From an uncultured Clostridia bacterium (GTDB lineage Bacteria > Bacillota > Clostridia > TANB77 > CAG-508): a stretch of DNA of 64,000 bases. The stretch is taken from assembly GCA_934167835.1 (NCBI GenBank), contig CAKPLZ010000002.1:1-64000 (forward strand). The letters run 5' to 3'. This document shows positions 55,816-64,000 of the stretch, piece after piece (position 1 is the stretch's first letter; each line of letters opens with the position of its first letter). A model generated the notes under the pieces. The model was not told the DNA's origin. It ran no database searches and was given only the letters and a program-made list of their open reading frames with translations. Both the position numbers and the translations under genes were made by a program.

Positions 55816-56206
55816 CATTAGAGATATGATAGATGTAAATACTATCATAGGAGAACCAATGAAGATTAATGAAAATGTTAGTATTATTCCAATTTCAAAG
55901 GTGTCTTTTGGATTCGCAGCAGGTGGAAGCGAGTTTATAGGTGAATCAATAGAAGATTATAATAAGAAAGCTGAGGAAGAAAATATTTCATACAAGAATC
56001 CTTTTGGAGGTGGAAGCGGAGCAGGTGTATCTATAAAACCTGTGGCATTTCTTACAATTCAAGGGGAAATTGTTAAGCTTTTACCAGTTGAACATAATTG
56101 TGCAATTGATAAAGTTTTAGACTATCTTCCTGAATTATGCCAAAAGGCTGAGAAGATTGCAGATAAGATTATAGCCAATGGCAAAAGACAGGAAGAAGAG
56201 TGTTAG
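55769..56206 (+). CDS. ytfJ: YtfJ/GerW-family sporulation protein
   Basis: The 145-residue product has the GerW signature: EHPIEGLMGAAMDSIRDMIDVNTIIGEPM, ISKVSFGFAAGGSEF and a Gly-rich loop PFGGGSGAGVSIKPVAFL. In Bacillus it is needed for proper germination of spores. ATG 55769 follows AAAGGAG; the frame runs back to 55748. The end overlaps that of the convergent gene by 4 bp. Confidence 0.88.
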   Translation: MEEHPIEGLMGAAMDSIRDMIDVNTIIGEPMKINENVSIIPISKVSFGFAAGGSEFIGESIEDYNKKAEEENISYKNPFGGGSGAGVSIKPVAFLTIQGEIVKLLPVEHNCAIDKVLDYLPELCQKAEKIADKIIANGKRQEEEC

Positions 56207-56755
56207 TATAATATTCCAGTTGGAATATATGTTGAATCAGGTGGATAAGTAAATTCATTGGAAGGCTTATCTATCTGTTTTATTTTTTCAATTTTTACAA
56301 GAGGCACTTCACCATGATAATTTCCTCTTGAGATTTCACCTGTAATTTCAACCCAAGTACCGTCTGCAAAAGATTTTGCTTCACTACAAGAACAAAGGAA
56401 CCCAACAATTAAAGATTCAGTTTTTCCGTTCAACAATCATATCTCTTGCTAAAACAAATTGATTGTCTGTAAAATCAATATTTCTATAAATGTACCCAGA
56501 AAAACATATTCTCTGCCCAATATATAAATCCAAATTCTCATATACACTTTTTAAAATATTAGTGTATTCTTCAGGCTTGATATAGGCAACATCAGGCTCT
56601 GGAATATAGTCATTAACTTTAAAACTTGTTGATAATATCTTATAAAGAGATGTCGCGAAAAATATAACAACAATAATTGAAAGAAAAACTAAAACAAATT
56701 TTACAATACTTTTGCTATTAACCTTAATATTACATACAAACATAATATACCTCAC
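56203..56755 (-). CDS. TIGR03943/DUF1980-like membrane-anchored protein, read across one CGG +1 site
   Basis: The 183-residue product has an N-terminal membrane helix (about residues 18-40) and an extracytoplasmic OB-like domain (YIGQRICFSGYIYRNIDF). CGG 56428 (minus strand) is in frame; skipping the C gives MIVE-GKTESLIVGFLCSCSEAK, then FADGTWVEITGEI and a stop at 56203. FVLARDMIV...VGFLC resembles the DUF1980 domain of the putative permease-associated TIGR03943 family. Its usual permease partner is not adjacent. Confidence 0.65.
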
Positions 56756-56847
56756 TTTTGATTAATTCTATGCAAAACTCTTGAAAGATATGTGTATTTA
56801 TGATATAAATATAAGGATATTTATACAAGAAAGAAGGAAACAAAATA

Positions 56848-59585
56848 ATGGGATTTTTAAGTAAAATATTTAAATCATATAGTGAAAAAGAAGTTCAAAG
56901 GGTTATGCCAATTGTTGAAAAAATTAATAGTTTAGAACCAGAAATAGAAAAATTAACAGATATAGAATTAAGAGCAAAAACAGATGAATTCAAAGCAAGA
57001 ATTCAAAAAGGTGAATCATTAGATATGATTCTACCAGAGGCATTTGCAGTTGTTAGAGAAGCCTCAAAAAGAGTTTTAGGACTAAGGCATTTTGATGTTC
57101 AATTAATAGGCGGAATCATATTACACCAAGGAAGAATTGCAGAAATGAAAACAGGAGAAGGTAAAACTTTAGTTGCTACATTACCAGTATACTTAAATGC
57201 ATTAACAGGAAAAGGTGTACATGTTGTAACAGTAAATGATTACTTGGCAAAAAGAGATAGTGAATGGATGGGGAAACTATATAAATTTTTAGGCCTATCA
57301 GTAGGTCTAGTTATAGCAAGAATGGAACCAAGCCAAAAGAAAAAAGCATACATGGCAGATATAACTTATGGAACAAATAATGAATATGGTTTTGACTATT
57401 TGAGAGATAACATGGTTATAAACAAAGAAGATATGGTTCAAAGACCATTAAATTATGCTATAGTAGATGAAATAGACAGTATATTAATTGATGAAGCCCG
57501 TACTCCACTTATTATATCAGGAACAGCAGCAGAAAGCTCAGATCTATATGTTAAAGCAGACGATTTTGTAAAAAGATTAAAAGCAAAAACAATAGTTGAA
57601 GAAGATGCAAAAGATATAAATCAGCAAGAAGATAATGAAAAATATGATTACGTAATAGATTTAAAAGCAAAATCTGCAACACTTACAGAAAAAGGAACCA
57701 AAAAGGCAGAAGAATACTTTAAACTAGAAAATTTAAATGATATTGAAAATTCAGACATTGTACACTATATAAACAAGGCTTTACATGCTGAAGGAATAAT
57801 GAAAAAAGATATAGACTATATAGTAAAAGATGGAGAAGTTTTAATTGTAGATGAATTTACAGGAAGAATAATGTATGGAAGACGCTATAGTGATGGCTTA
57901 CATCAAGCAATAGAAGCAAAGGAACATGTAAAAATTGCAAATGAATCAAAAACACTTGCAACAATTACTTTCCAAAATTACTTTAGAATGTACAACAAAT
58001 TAGCCGGAATGACAGGTACAGCAATGACAGAAGAAGCAGAATTTAGAGAGATATATAACTTAGATGTTATATCAATTCCAACTAATAAACCAATGATTAG
58101 AAAAGACTTAAATGATATAATTTATAAAAATGAAAAAGCAAAATTTAGAGCAGTCGTAGAGGATATAAAAGCTAGCCATGAAAAGGGTCAACCAGTGCTT
58201 GTAGGAACAGTATCAATAGAAAACTCTGAAAAGTTAAGCAATATTTTAAAGAAAGAAGGAATAAAACACGAAGTACTAAATGCAAAATATCATGAAAAAG
58301 AAGCTGAAATAATTGCACAAGCAGGAAAGCTAGGTGCAGTTACAATTGCTACAAACATGGCAGGACGTGGTACAGATATAATGCTTGGAGGAAACTCAGA
58401 GTTTTTAGCGAAACAAGAAATGCGAAAACAAGGATATGGAGAAGAATTAATAGAACAATCAAATGCACATAATGAGACTGATAATGAAGAAATATTAAAT
58501 GCCAGAAAGACTTTTGCAGATTACCAAGAAAAATTTGAAAAAGAAATAAAAGAAGAAAAAGAAAAAGTTTTAGCAGCAGGTGGATTAAAAATAATAGGAA
58601 CAGAAAGACATGAATCAAGAAGAATTGATAATCAGTTAAGAGGAAGAAGCGGAAGACAAGGCGACCCAGGAGAATCAAGATTTTATATAGCACTAGATGA
58701 TGACCTAATGAAAATATTTGGCGGAGACATGATAACAAGCGTATATAATACGCTAAAAGCGGATGAAAATATGCCAATTGAAATGGGACTACTTTCAAAA
58801 ACTGTTGAGTCAGCACAAAAAAGAGTAGAAGGACAACACTTCAGCATAAGAAAACATGTACTTCAATATGATGATGTAATGAACACACAAAGAGAAATAA
58901 TCTATAAACAAAGAAGAGAAGTATTAGATGGAGAAAATTTAAAAAGTGAAGTACTAAAAATGATGCATTCAGTTGTAGAAGAAATTATAAACACACACGA
59001 AGATGAAAAAGGCCTAGATATAGAAGGTATCAAAACTGAAGCAAAAGCTATTTTAGACATAGAACTTACTGAGGTACAAGATAATCCTACACAATTAATA
59101 GAAGACATATACAACATGCTTGCACAAAAATACAATAAAAAAGAAGAAGAAATTGGAGAAGAAAATTTAAGAGAATTTGAAAGAGTAGTAGTCCTAAAAG
59201 TAGTTGACCAAAAATGGATGGACCACATAGACAGCATGGATGAACTAAAAGATGGAATTGGACTAAGAGCTTATGGCCAAAAAGACCCAGTTGCACTATA
59301 CAAAATTGAAGGCTTTGATATGTTCGAACAAATGGTAAATGATATCAAAATTGATGTAGTAAAAATCTTAACACATATCCAAGGAATTCAAAAAGCAGAA
59401 AGAAAACAAACAGTAAAAATTACAGGAGAAGGACTAAAATCAGAAGAACACCCACAAATACCAACAAAAACACAAAACACTCCAAACACACCAATAAAAA
59501 ATGAGACTCCCCAAGTAGGCCGCAACGCCCCATGCCCATGCCGGAAGCCGGGAAAAAATATAAAAATTGTTGCGGAAAAAATTAA
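56848..59585 (+). CDS. secA: Protein translocase ATPase SecA, read across two CGG +1 sites
   Basis: Motor of the Sec export pathway, 911 residues. RIAEMKTGEGKTLVATLP is the Walker A region, VDEIDSILIDEARTPLIISG contains DEAD-box motif II, and TNMAGRGTDIMLGG and RGRSGRQGDPGESRFYI follow. The C-terminal zinc tail needs two skips seven bases apart: CGG 59542 and CGG 59549 give APCPC-GS-GKKYKNCCGKN and a stop at 59583-59585. Read without shifts, the frame runs on into metK as a false 1291-residue fusion. RBS AGAAGGA. Confidence 0.96.
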
Positions 59586-59607
59586 AAAAGGAAAGGAAAC
59601 AAAAAAT

Positions 59608-60723
59608 ATGAAAAGACTATTCACATCAGAAAGTGTTACTGAAGGACATCCAGATAAATTATGTGATTATATTTCAGATAGCATTTTAGATGCATATTTG
59701 GAAAAAGATAAAAATTCAAGAGTCGCTTGCGAAACTGTAGCTAGTAAAGGAGAAGTAATTGTAACAGGTGAAGTAAGCTCAAATGCAACAGATATAGACC
59801 TTGAAAGCTTAGTTAGAAATGCGATAAAAGAGATAGGATATGATAATGCAAATACGGATTTAGATTATAAAACATGCAAAATACACATAAATCTTTCAAA
59901 ACAATCTCCAGATATTGCTCTAGGAACAAATGATGATATAGGTGGCGCAGGAGACCAAGGAATGATGTTTGGTTTTGCGTGTGATGAAACTGAAGAATTA
60001 ATGCCATTACCAATTTCATTAGCACATAAACTAGCAAGAAGGCTTACAGAAGTTAGAAAAAATAAAGAAATAAACTATTTAAGACCAGACGGAAAAACTC
60101 AAGTTACAGTAGAATATGAAAGTAACAAACCAGTAAGAATAGACACAATAGTAGTATCAACACAACATTTAGATAGTGTAGATATTAGCAAATTAAGGGA
60201 AGATATTCAAGAAAAAGTAATAAAACCAGTTATACCACAAAAACTTCTTGATGAAAACACAAAATATTATATTAACCCAACAGGAAGATTTGTTATAGGA
60301 GGACCTTTAGGGGATAGCGGACTAACAGGGAGAAAAATTATAGTAGACACTTATGGAGGATACAGCAGACATGGTGGTGGAGCTTTCTCAGGAAAAGACG
60401 CAACAAAAGTAGATAGGTCAGCAACATATATGGCAAGACACATCGCTAAAAATGTAGTTGCTAATGGATATGCTACAAAATGTGAAATACAACTTTCTTA
60501 TGCAATTGGAGTTGCAAACCCAATTGCAATATATGTAGATACATTTGGTACAGCTAAAATCCCAGAAGATGAAATTATAAATAAAATAACCCAAAAGTTT
60601 GATTTAACTCCAAAAGGAATTATCAAATATCTAGATTTGCAAAAACCAATATTTAAGCAAACAACAAATTATGGACACTTTGGAAAGCAAAATATGAAAT
60701 GGGAAGAAATTGTGAAAATGTAA
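59608..60723 (+). CDS. metK: S-adenosylmethionine synthetase
   Basis: Makes SAM from methionine and ATP. The 371-residue product opens MKRLFTSESVTEGHPDKLCD and carries GAGDQGMMFGFA (about 109-120), GPLGDSGLTGRKIIVDTYGG and GGGAFSGKDATKVDRSA, all diagnostic. ATG 59608 has AAAGGAAAGGA upstream and lies 22 bp past the true secA stop, so it is a separate gene even though frame 0 of secA runs through it. Confidence 0.96.
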   Translation: MKRLFTSESVTEGHPDKLCDYISDSILDAYLEKDKNSRVACETVASKGEVIVTGEVSSNATDIDLESLVRNAIKEIGYDNANTDLDYKTCKIHINLSKQSPDIALGTNDDIGGAGDQGMMFGFACDETEELMPLPISLAHKLARRLTEVRKNKEINYLRPDGKTQVTVEYESNKPVRIDTIVVSTQHLDSVDISKLREDIQEKVIKPVIPQKLLDENTKYYINPTGRFVIGGPLGDSGLTGRKIIVDTYGGYSRHGGGAFSGKDATKVDRSATYMARHIAKNVVANGYATKCEIQLSYAIGVANPIAIYVDTFGTAKIPEDEIINKITQKFDLTPKGIIKYLDLQKPIFKQTTNYGHFGKQNMKWEEIVKM

Positions 60724-60776
60724 AACTTGCCATATTGTCTCCCCAAATGGTATAATAATATTATGGAGATGATATT

Positions 60777-61427
60777 ATGGGATTATTTGATATATTTAAA
60801 AAGAAAAAAGATAAAGACCTACCTAAACCTTTAAACGAATTTGAAAAAGAAGGTTTGAACATAGAATATACACCAGAAGGAACAATAAGATTAAAGCTAT
60901 CTTATAAAAATGTTGCTAGGCAATATGATGTTACAGAATTCGTACTAGATCCTCAAGCTTATGATTTTGCAGGATATCCAGTTTATGATGGAAAAGTTCA
61001 ATGGTACTGTGAAGATGCTTGTTTGATTGTAAATAATGAGGGAACATTTGATAGATTGTGTGATAATGAACAAATTTATACACAATTAGATTTAGATTTA
61101 CTACAGAATGATCCAATATATGCAAAAATAGTAATGCAAAATTTACTAGATAAAACAAGAGTTGAAAAATATGTTGCAAGAGGTAGAGAAGAAAATCCAG
61201 AAATGCCTTCAGGAAGATATATAGGAGGACTAAAGAAAACAGAAAATAACGAATACAAAAAATTCTTTTCACCATCTATAGGAAGAATCGCACATAATTT
61301 AGCACCACAAGTAGAAGAAAGAAGAAAAATTGCAGAGGAACAAGAACGTAGAAGACAAGCTGAAATAGATTATAGGAAACGTAAAATACAAGAACTACAA
61401 TCAGAATTGAATAACTTAGAAAGATAA
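60777..61427 (+). CDS. Hypothetical 216-residue protein with C-terminal coiled coil
   Basis: The product begins MGLFDIFKKKKDKDL, an amphipathic basic start often seen in membrane-associated cytosolic proteins. It has a compact mixed region (about 28-130, with AYDFAGYPVYDGKVQWYC) and ends in a Glu/Arg-rich helix (about 182-216, ERRRQAEIDYRKRKIQELQS). No family recognised. A TATAAT box (60751-60756) lies 20 bp upstream and a GGAGATG ribosome site follows. Confidence 0.65.
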   Translation: MGLFDIFKKKKDKDLPKPLNEFEKEGLNIEYTPEGTIRLKLSYKNVARQYDVTEFVLDPQAYDFAGYPVYDGKVQWYCEDACLIVNNEGTFDRLCDNEQIYTQLDLDLLQNDPIYAKIVMQNLLDKTRVEKYVARGREENPEMPSGRYIGGLKKTENNEYKKFFSPSIGRIAHNLAPQVEERRKIAEEQERRRQAEIDYRKRKIQELQSELNNLER

Positions 61428-61434
61428 ATATAAA

Positions 61435-61489
61435 AAAATAGCTTCATACAATATGAGGCTATTTTTATTTGACATATATGCTATAATAA
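61435..61489 (+). terminator. Terminator followed by the prfB promoter
   Basis: AAAATAGCTTCATA (61435-61448) pairs with TATGAGGCTATTTT (61452-61465), with a G-T pair, and then T. It is followed by TATATGCTATAAT, an extended -10 (TGCTATAAT) promoter for prfB. Confidence 0.7.
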
Positions 61490-61514
61490 ACATATTAAGA
61501 AAGGATTGAATACA

Positions 61515-62622
61515 TTGATTGAATTAGAAGAAAATAAACACAAATTAAAATCTTTAAGAGAAAAATTAACTTCTTTAGGAGAAGCACTAGGTGTATCTAA
61601 ACTAGAAGGTGAAATAAAAGAGCTTGAAGCCAAAACAGCAGAGCCTAACTTTTGGGAAGATAACCAAAAGTCTGGAGAAATTTTAACAAAAATGAAAAGA
61701 CTTCAAAACAAACTAGAAAATTTTCAAAAAATTGAGAGCAACTTAGAAAATTTAGAAAACTTAAACGAACTATTATTAGCAGAAGAAGATACAGAACTTG
61801 GAAAAGAAGTATTAAAAGATACATCTAATATAGAACAAGAAATAGAAAAATTAGAATTAGAGACATTACTTTCAGGCAAGTATGACAAAAACAATGCAAT
61901 TATAACACTTCATCCAGGAGCAGGAGGAACAGAATCTCAAGACTGGGCAGAAATGTTATACAGAATGTATTGTAAATGGGCTGCAAGCAATGGCTTTGAG
62001 GTTCAGGAACTGGATTATTTAGAAGGTGATGAAGCAGGCATTAAAAGCGTAACATTTTTAGTAAAAGGAGAAAACGCTTATGGCTATTTAAAAGGAGAAA
62101 TGGGAGTACACAGACTAGTTCGTATATCTCCATTTGATAGTGGAGGAAGAAGGCACACTTCATTTGCATCAGCAGAAGTATTACCAGAAATAACAGAAGA
62201 TATAAAACTGGATATTAATCCAGACGACATTAAAATGGATGTATACCGTGCATCTGGAGCAGGTGGACAAAAAGTAAACAAAACATCTTCAGCAGTAAGG
62301 CTTACACATATTCCAACAGGAATAGTAACTACTTGCCAAACAGAAAGATCTCAAACACAAAATAGAGAATATGCCATGACAATGCTAAAATCTAAACTTT
62401 TGGAACTTAAAGAAAAAGAGCAAAAAGATAAAATAGAAGATTTGAAAGGTGTACAAAGAGATATTGCCTGGGGAAGCCAGATTCGTTCTTATGTATTTTG
62501 CCCATATACCTTAGTAAAAGACCATAGAACAAATTATGAGGTGCGGAAATGTTGAATCTGTGATGAATGGCGAATTGAATGGTTTTATAGAAGCATATTT
62601 AAAAAGCAAGGCACAAAATTAA
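61515..62622 (+). CDS. prfB: Peptide chain release factor 2, read across one CGG +1 site
   Basis: Recognises UGA and UAA stops. AEPNFWEDN marks the N-terminal domain, and SGAGGQKVNKTSSAVRLTHIPTG holds the GGQ loop (about residue 248). CGG 62544 is in frame near the end; skipping the C gives NYEV-GNVESVMNGELNGFIEAYL and a stop at 62620-62622 (368 residues). The classic internal UGA frameshift that autoregulates prfB elsewhere (CUUUGAC near codon 25) is absent. The start is TTG 61515, 10 bp after AAAGGA; TTG 61506 is too close to it. Confidence 0.94.
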
Positions 62623-62633
62623 GCGCCTTGCTT
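62604..62633. terminator. Bidirectional terminator shared by prfB and the TetR gene
   Basis: AAGCAAGGC (62604-62612) pairs with GCCTTGCTT (62625-62633). Both convergent genes, read with their CGG shifts, stop inside the loop at 62619-62622, leaving the terminator exactly between them. Confidence 0.75.
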
Positions 62634-63231
62634 AAACATATTTACAATAGTTCCGAATTACAATTTCTGTCATTTTATCATAATCTAATTCCTTGTGTTT
62701 ATGGTAAACGACCTCATGGCATAAATTATCAATAATTCCAATTGCAATATGAACTTTTTCACTTAAGAACTCTGATTTAAATCCATTATTTACTAGCATT
62801 GCAGTTACTTTTCTTGTTGTTTCCATTTCAGAAGCATGAAAAATTTCAGCAACTTCCTTATCAGAGTGAGTCATTGCAATAATTTCTTCGTGAGCAGTTT
62901 GAGATAATTTATGATTTTTTATAAATTTATCAATCATTTTTTTAATTATATCTGCAAAATCATTATTAAAATTAGAATCTATATCAATAGAAAGCATAGG
63001 ATAGAAAATTGAATTAGCATATAATCTAATGCCTTCGATTAAAATATCATGTTTGTCTTTAAAGTATTGATATACAATACCAGTAGAAACACCTGCAAGC
63101 TTTGCTATTTCAGCCGTATTTGTATTATAATAACCTTTTTCGCAAATTAATTCAAAACCTGCATGAATAATTCTCTCTTTTTTCTCAATAGAACGCCTTT
63201 GAACTGGCTCTCTAATCTCTGTACTTCCCAT
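62619..63231 (-). CDS. TetR/AcrR-family regulator, ending through a CGG +1 site
   Basis: The 203-residue product has an N-terminal helix-turn-helix: RIIHAGFELICEKGYYNTNTAEIAKLAGVSTGIVYQYFKDKHDI (about residues 20-63, described by its start and end motifs KERIIHAG and YQYFKDK). The C-terminal ligand domain is unremarkable. CGG 62655 (minus strand) is in frame; read as Arg it gives IRNYCKYV and stops. Skipping the C gives TEIVI-GTIVNMFKQGA, a better amphipathic last helix, and a stop at 62619 inside the shared terminator. ATG 63231 has AGAGG upstream. Confidence 0.82.
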
Positions 63232-63352
63232 AAAAACCTCTTTAAATCAACAAAATTTACATAGTTAATTATAGAATGAAAAAAAGAAAAAGTCAAGAAA
63301 TGCATAAATTTAATAAATTTGAACAAAATAAGGGTAATTTTCAATGTTAACC

Positions 63353-63398
63353 TTGACAAACATTAAAAAAGATAATATAATGTTAACTGAGGTTAACA
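63353..63398 (+). promoter_or_regulatory. Promoter and palindromic operator of the DtxR-family regulator / suf operon
   Basis: TTGACA (63353-63358), 17 bp, TATAAT (63376-63381). TGTTAACTGAGGTTAACA (63381-63398) is a perfect 7-4-7 palindrome directly after the -10. A further TGTTAAC half-site lies just before the -35 (63344-63350). This suggests autorepression, probably by the metal-responsive regulator encoded next. Confidence 0.75.
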
Positions 63399-63413
63399 AA
63401 AAAGGAGAATAAT

Positions 63414-63872
63414 ATGGTTACTAAGTCTTTAGAAGAATATCTAAAAACAATATACATATTGAAAAAACAAAATCAAAATGTTCGTGTTACGGATATTGCA
63501 ACTAAAATGAATTGCTCAAAACCAAGTGTTAATAAAGCAATAAAAAATTTAAAAGAAGAAAAAATGGTAAACTTTGAAACCTATGGAACTGTTGAGCTTA
63601 CTGAACAAGGAGAAGATTTGGCAAAAAAGATAATTGAAGCTTATGATATAGTTTATCTTTTTTTAAGGGATGTTTTAGAAATTGAAGACGAAGAAGCTCA
63701 AAAAGATGCAGAAAATATTAAATCAGTGATGTCAGATAAAACAGCAAATAAGCTCGCTAAATACGTACACAAAGTTCTAGATCTTAATAAATTAGATTGT
63801 GATTATGATATAAACAAAGAAAAATGTAGATGTTGTGCAAGAAGAAAAATAAACAAAGATGAAAGGAAATGA
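63414..63872 (+). CDS. DtxR/MntR-family metal-dependent transcriptional regulator
   Basis: The 152-residue product has the DtxR winged helix (SLEEYLKTIYILKKQNQNVRVTDIATKMNCSKPSVNKAIKNL; key parts EEYLKTIY and DIATKMNCSKPSVNKA, about residues 4-45) and a dimerisation domain (EIEDEEAQKDAENIKSVMS). It ends in a Cys-rich tail (CDYDINKEKCRCCARRK), unusual for the family and possibly a metal or Fe-S sensor. It lies 3 bp before sufC, so it probably controls Fe-S cluster assembly in response to iron. Confidence 0.85.
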   Translation: MVTKSLEEYLKTIYILKKQNQNVRVTDIATKMNCSKPSVNKAIKNLKEEKMVNFETYGTVELTEQGEDLAKKIIEAYDIVYLFLRDVLEIEDEEAQKDAENIKSVMSDKTANKLAKYVHKVLDLNKLDCDYDINKEKCRCCARRKINKDERK

Positions 63873-63875
63873 ATA

Positions 63876-64000
63876 TGAGTAATAAATTGTTAGAAATAAA
63901 AGATTTGTATGTTAATGCTAAAGAAAAAGAAATTTTAAAGGGAATTAATTTAAATATTAATAAAGGCGAGATCCATGTAATAATGGGCCCAAATGGTTCA
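63876..64000 (+). CDS. sufC: Fe-S assembly ATPase SufC (partial, cut by the window end)
   Basis: The first 41 residues (MSNKLLEIKDLYVNAKEKEI, then LKGINLNINKGEIHVIMGPNGS) give the start of an ABC ATPase with the Walker A beginning GPNGS. The spacing and the start LLEIKDLYV fit SufC, usually followed by sufB. It is preceded by the DtxR-type regulator. Only the 5' end is visible. Confidence 0.75.

Noticed and set aside
56848..60723. A single 1291-residue SecA-MetK fusion protein
   Set aside because: The join depends on reading two CGG codons as Arg. With both skipped, SecA ends in its standard zinc tail at 59585 and metK has its own ribosome site and ATG at 59608.
61515..61620. Programmed UGA frameshift in prfB
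   Set aside because: No in-frame stop or CUUUGAC is found. The frame is open from the start to the CGG near the end.
5285..62655. Treating the 18 interrupted genes as pseudogenes
   Set aside because: They include pyrG, secA, prfB, topB and other core genes, show no other damage, and all break at the same codon in the same direction.

Overview
The window is AT-rich, densely packed bacterial DNA from a low-GC Firmicute, most likely an uncultured gut-type Clostridia member. This is inferred from dominant AGA/AAA/GGA codons, AGGAGG ribosome sites, TTGACA-N17-TATAAT promoters, a CIRCE-controlled groESL operon, sporulation genes (spoVFB, ytfJ/gerW, a DUF2953 gene), an LPXTG protein with its own sortase, and tRNAs with encoded CCA. 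No species can be named from sequence alone.

The main observation is translational. Eighteen genes look broken by a single +1 frameshift (four of them by two), and all 22 frameshifts fall on an in-frame CGG. In each case, skipping the C restores the conserved protein and puts a glycine (GGN) at a site where the family normally has glycine or where glycine fits. CGG trinucleotides in the other two codon phases are common and harmless. I found no in-frame CGG in a recognised gene that has to be read as arginine, whereas CGA, CGT and CGC are ordinary arginine codons. Affected genes include pyrG, secA, prfB, topB, rnhA, tmcAL, two cysteine desulfurases, a sortase and spoVFB, several of which should be essential. 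The window therefore suggests that CGGN is translated as glycine by quadruplet decoding or obligatory +1 shifting. Joined coordinates for these genes span the shift.

Layout. 1-3.5 kb: a prepilin-like leucine-rich-repeat protein, an Rpn-type nuclease and a structured non-coding RNA. 3.5-11.6 kb: tyrS, a ZIP transporter, an acyl-CoA ligase, a cysteine desulfurase, pyrG and a DUF368 protein. 11.7-12.0 kb: a tRNA-Tyr split by a group I intron. 12-15 kb: a small regulator pair, an LPXTG surface protein and its sortase. 15-20.1 kb: a small integrative element (primase-helicase, Xre regulator, large serine recombinase). 20.2-24.6 kb: hemolysin III-like protein, groES-groEL-nadD, spoVFB. 24.7-31.3 kb: a glycolytic cluster gap-pgk-(unknown)-tpiA-gpmI-eno, then tRNA-Gln. 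31.4-40.2 kb: metal transporters, a membrane glycosyltransferase, a second cysteine desulfurase, an HD-GYP protein, ispF-ispE and an AI-2E family transporter.

40.2-43.3 kb is a 3.1 kb island between 28-bp direct repeats. It carries a prepilin fused to a formylglycine-enzyme-like (C-type lectin fold) domain with a hypervariable C-terminus, avd, a truncated diversity-generating reverse transcriptase and an OB-fold-like protein. 43.3-49 kb holds rlmD, a flavin protein and two duplicated prepilin genes with an (AG)n tract in their 5' coding region, one in frame and one out of frame, which suggests phase variation. 49-64 kb: yebC, tmcAL, rnhA, an endoQ-like gene, topB, a decayed type III (ToxIN-like) toxin-antitoxin locus, sporulation genes, secA, metK, prfB, a TetR regulator, and a DtxR-family regulator ahead of sufC, which runs off the window end.
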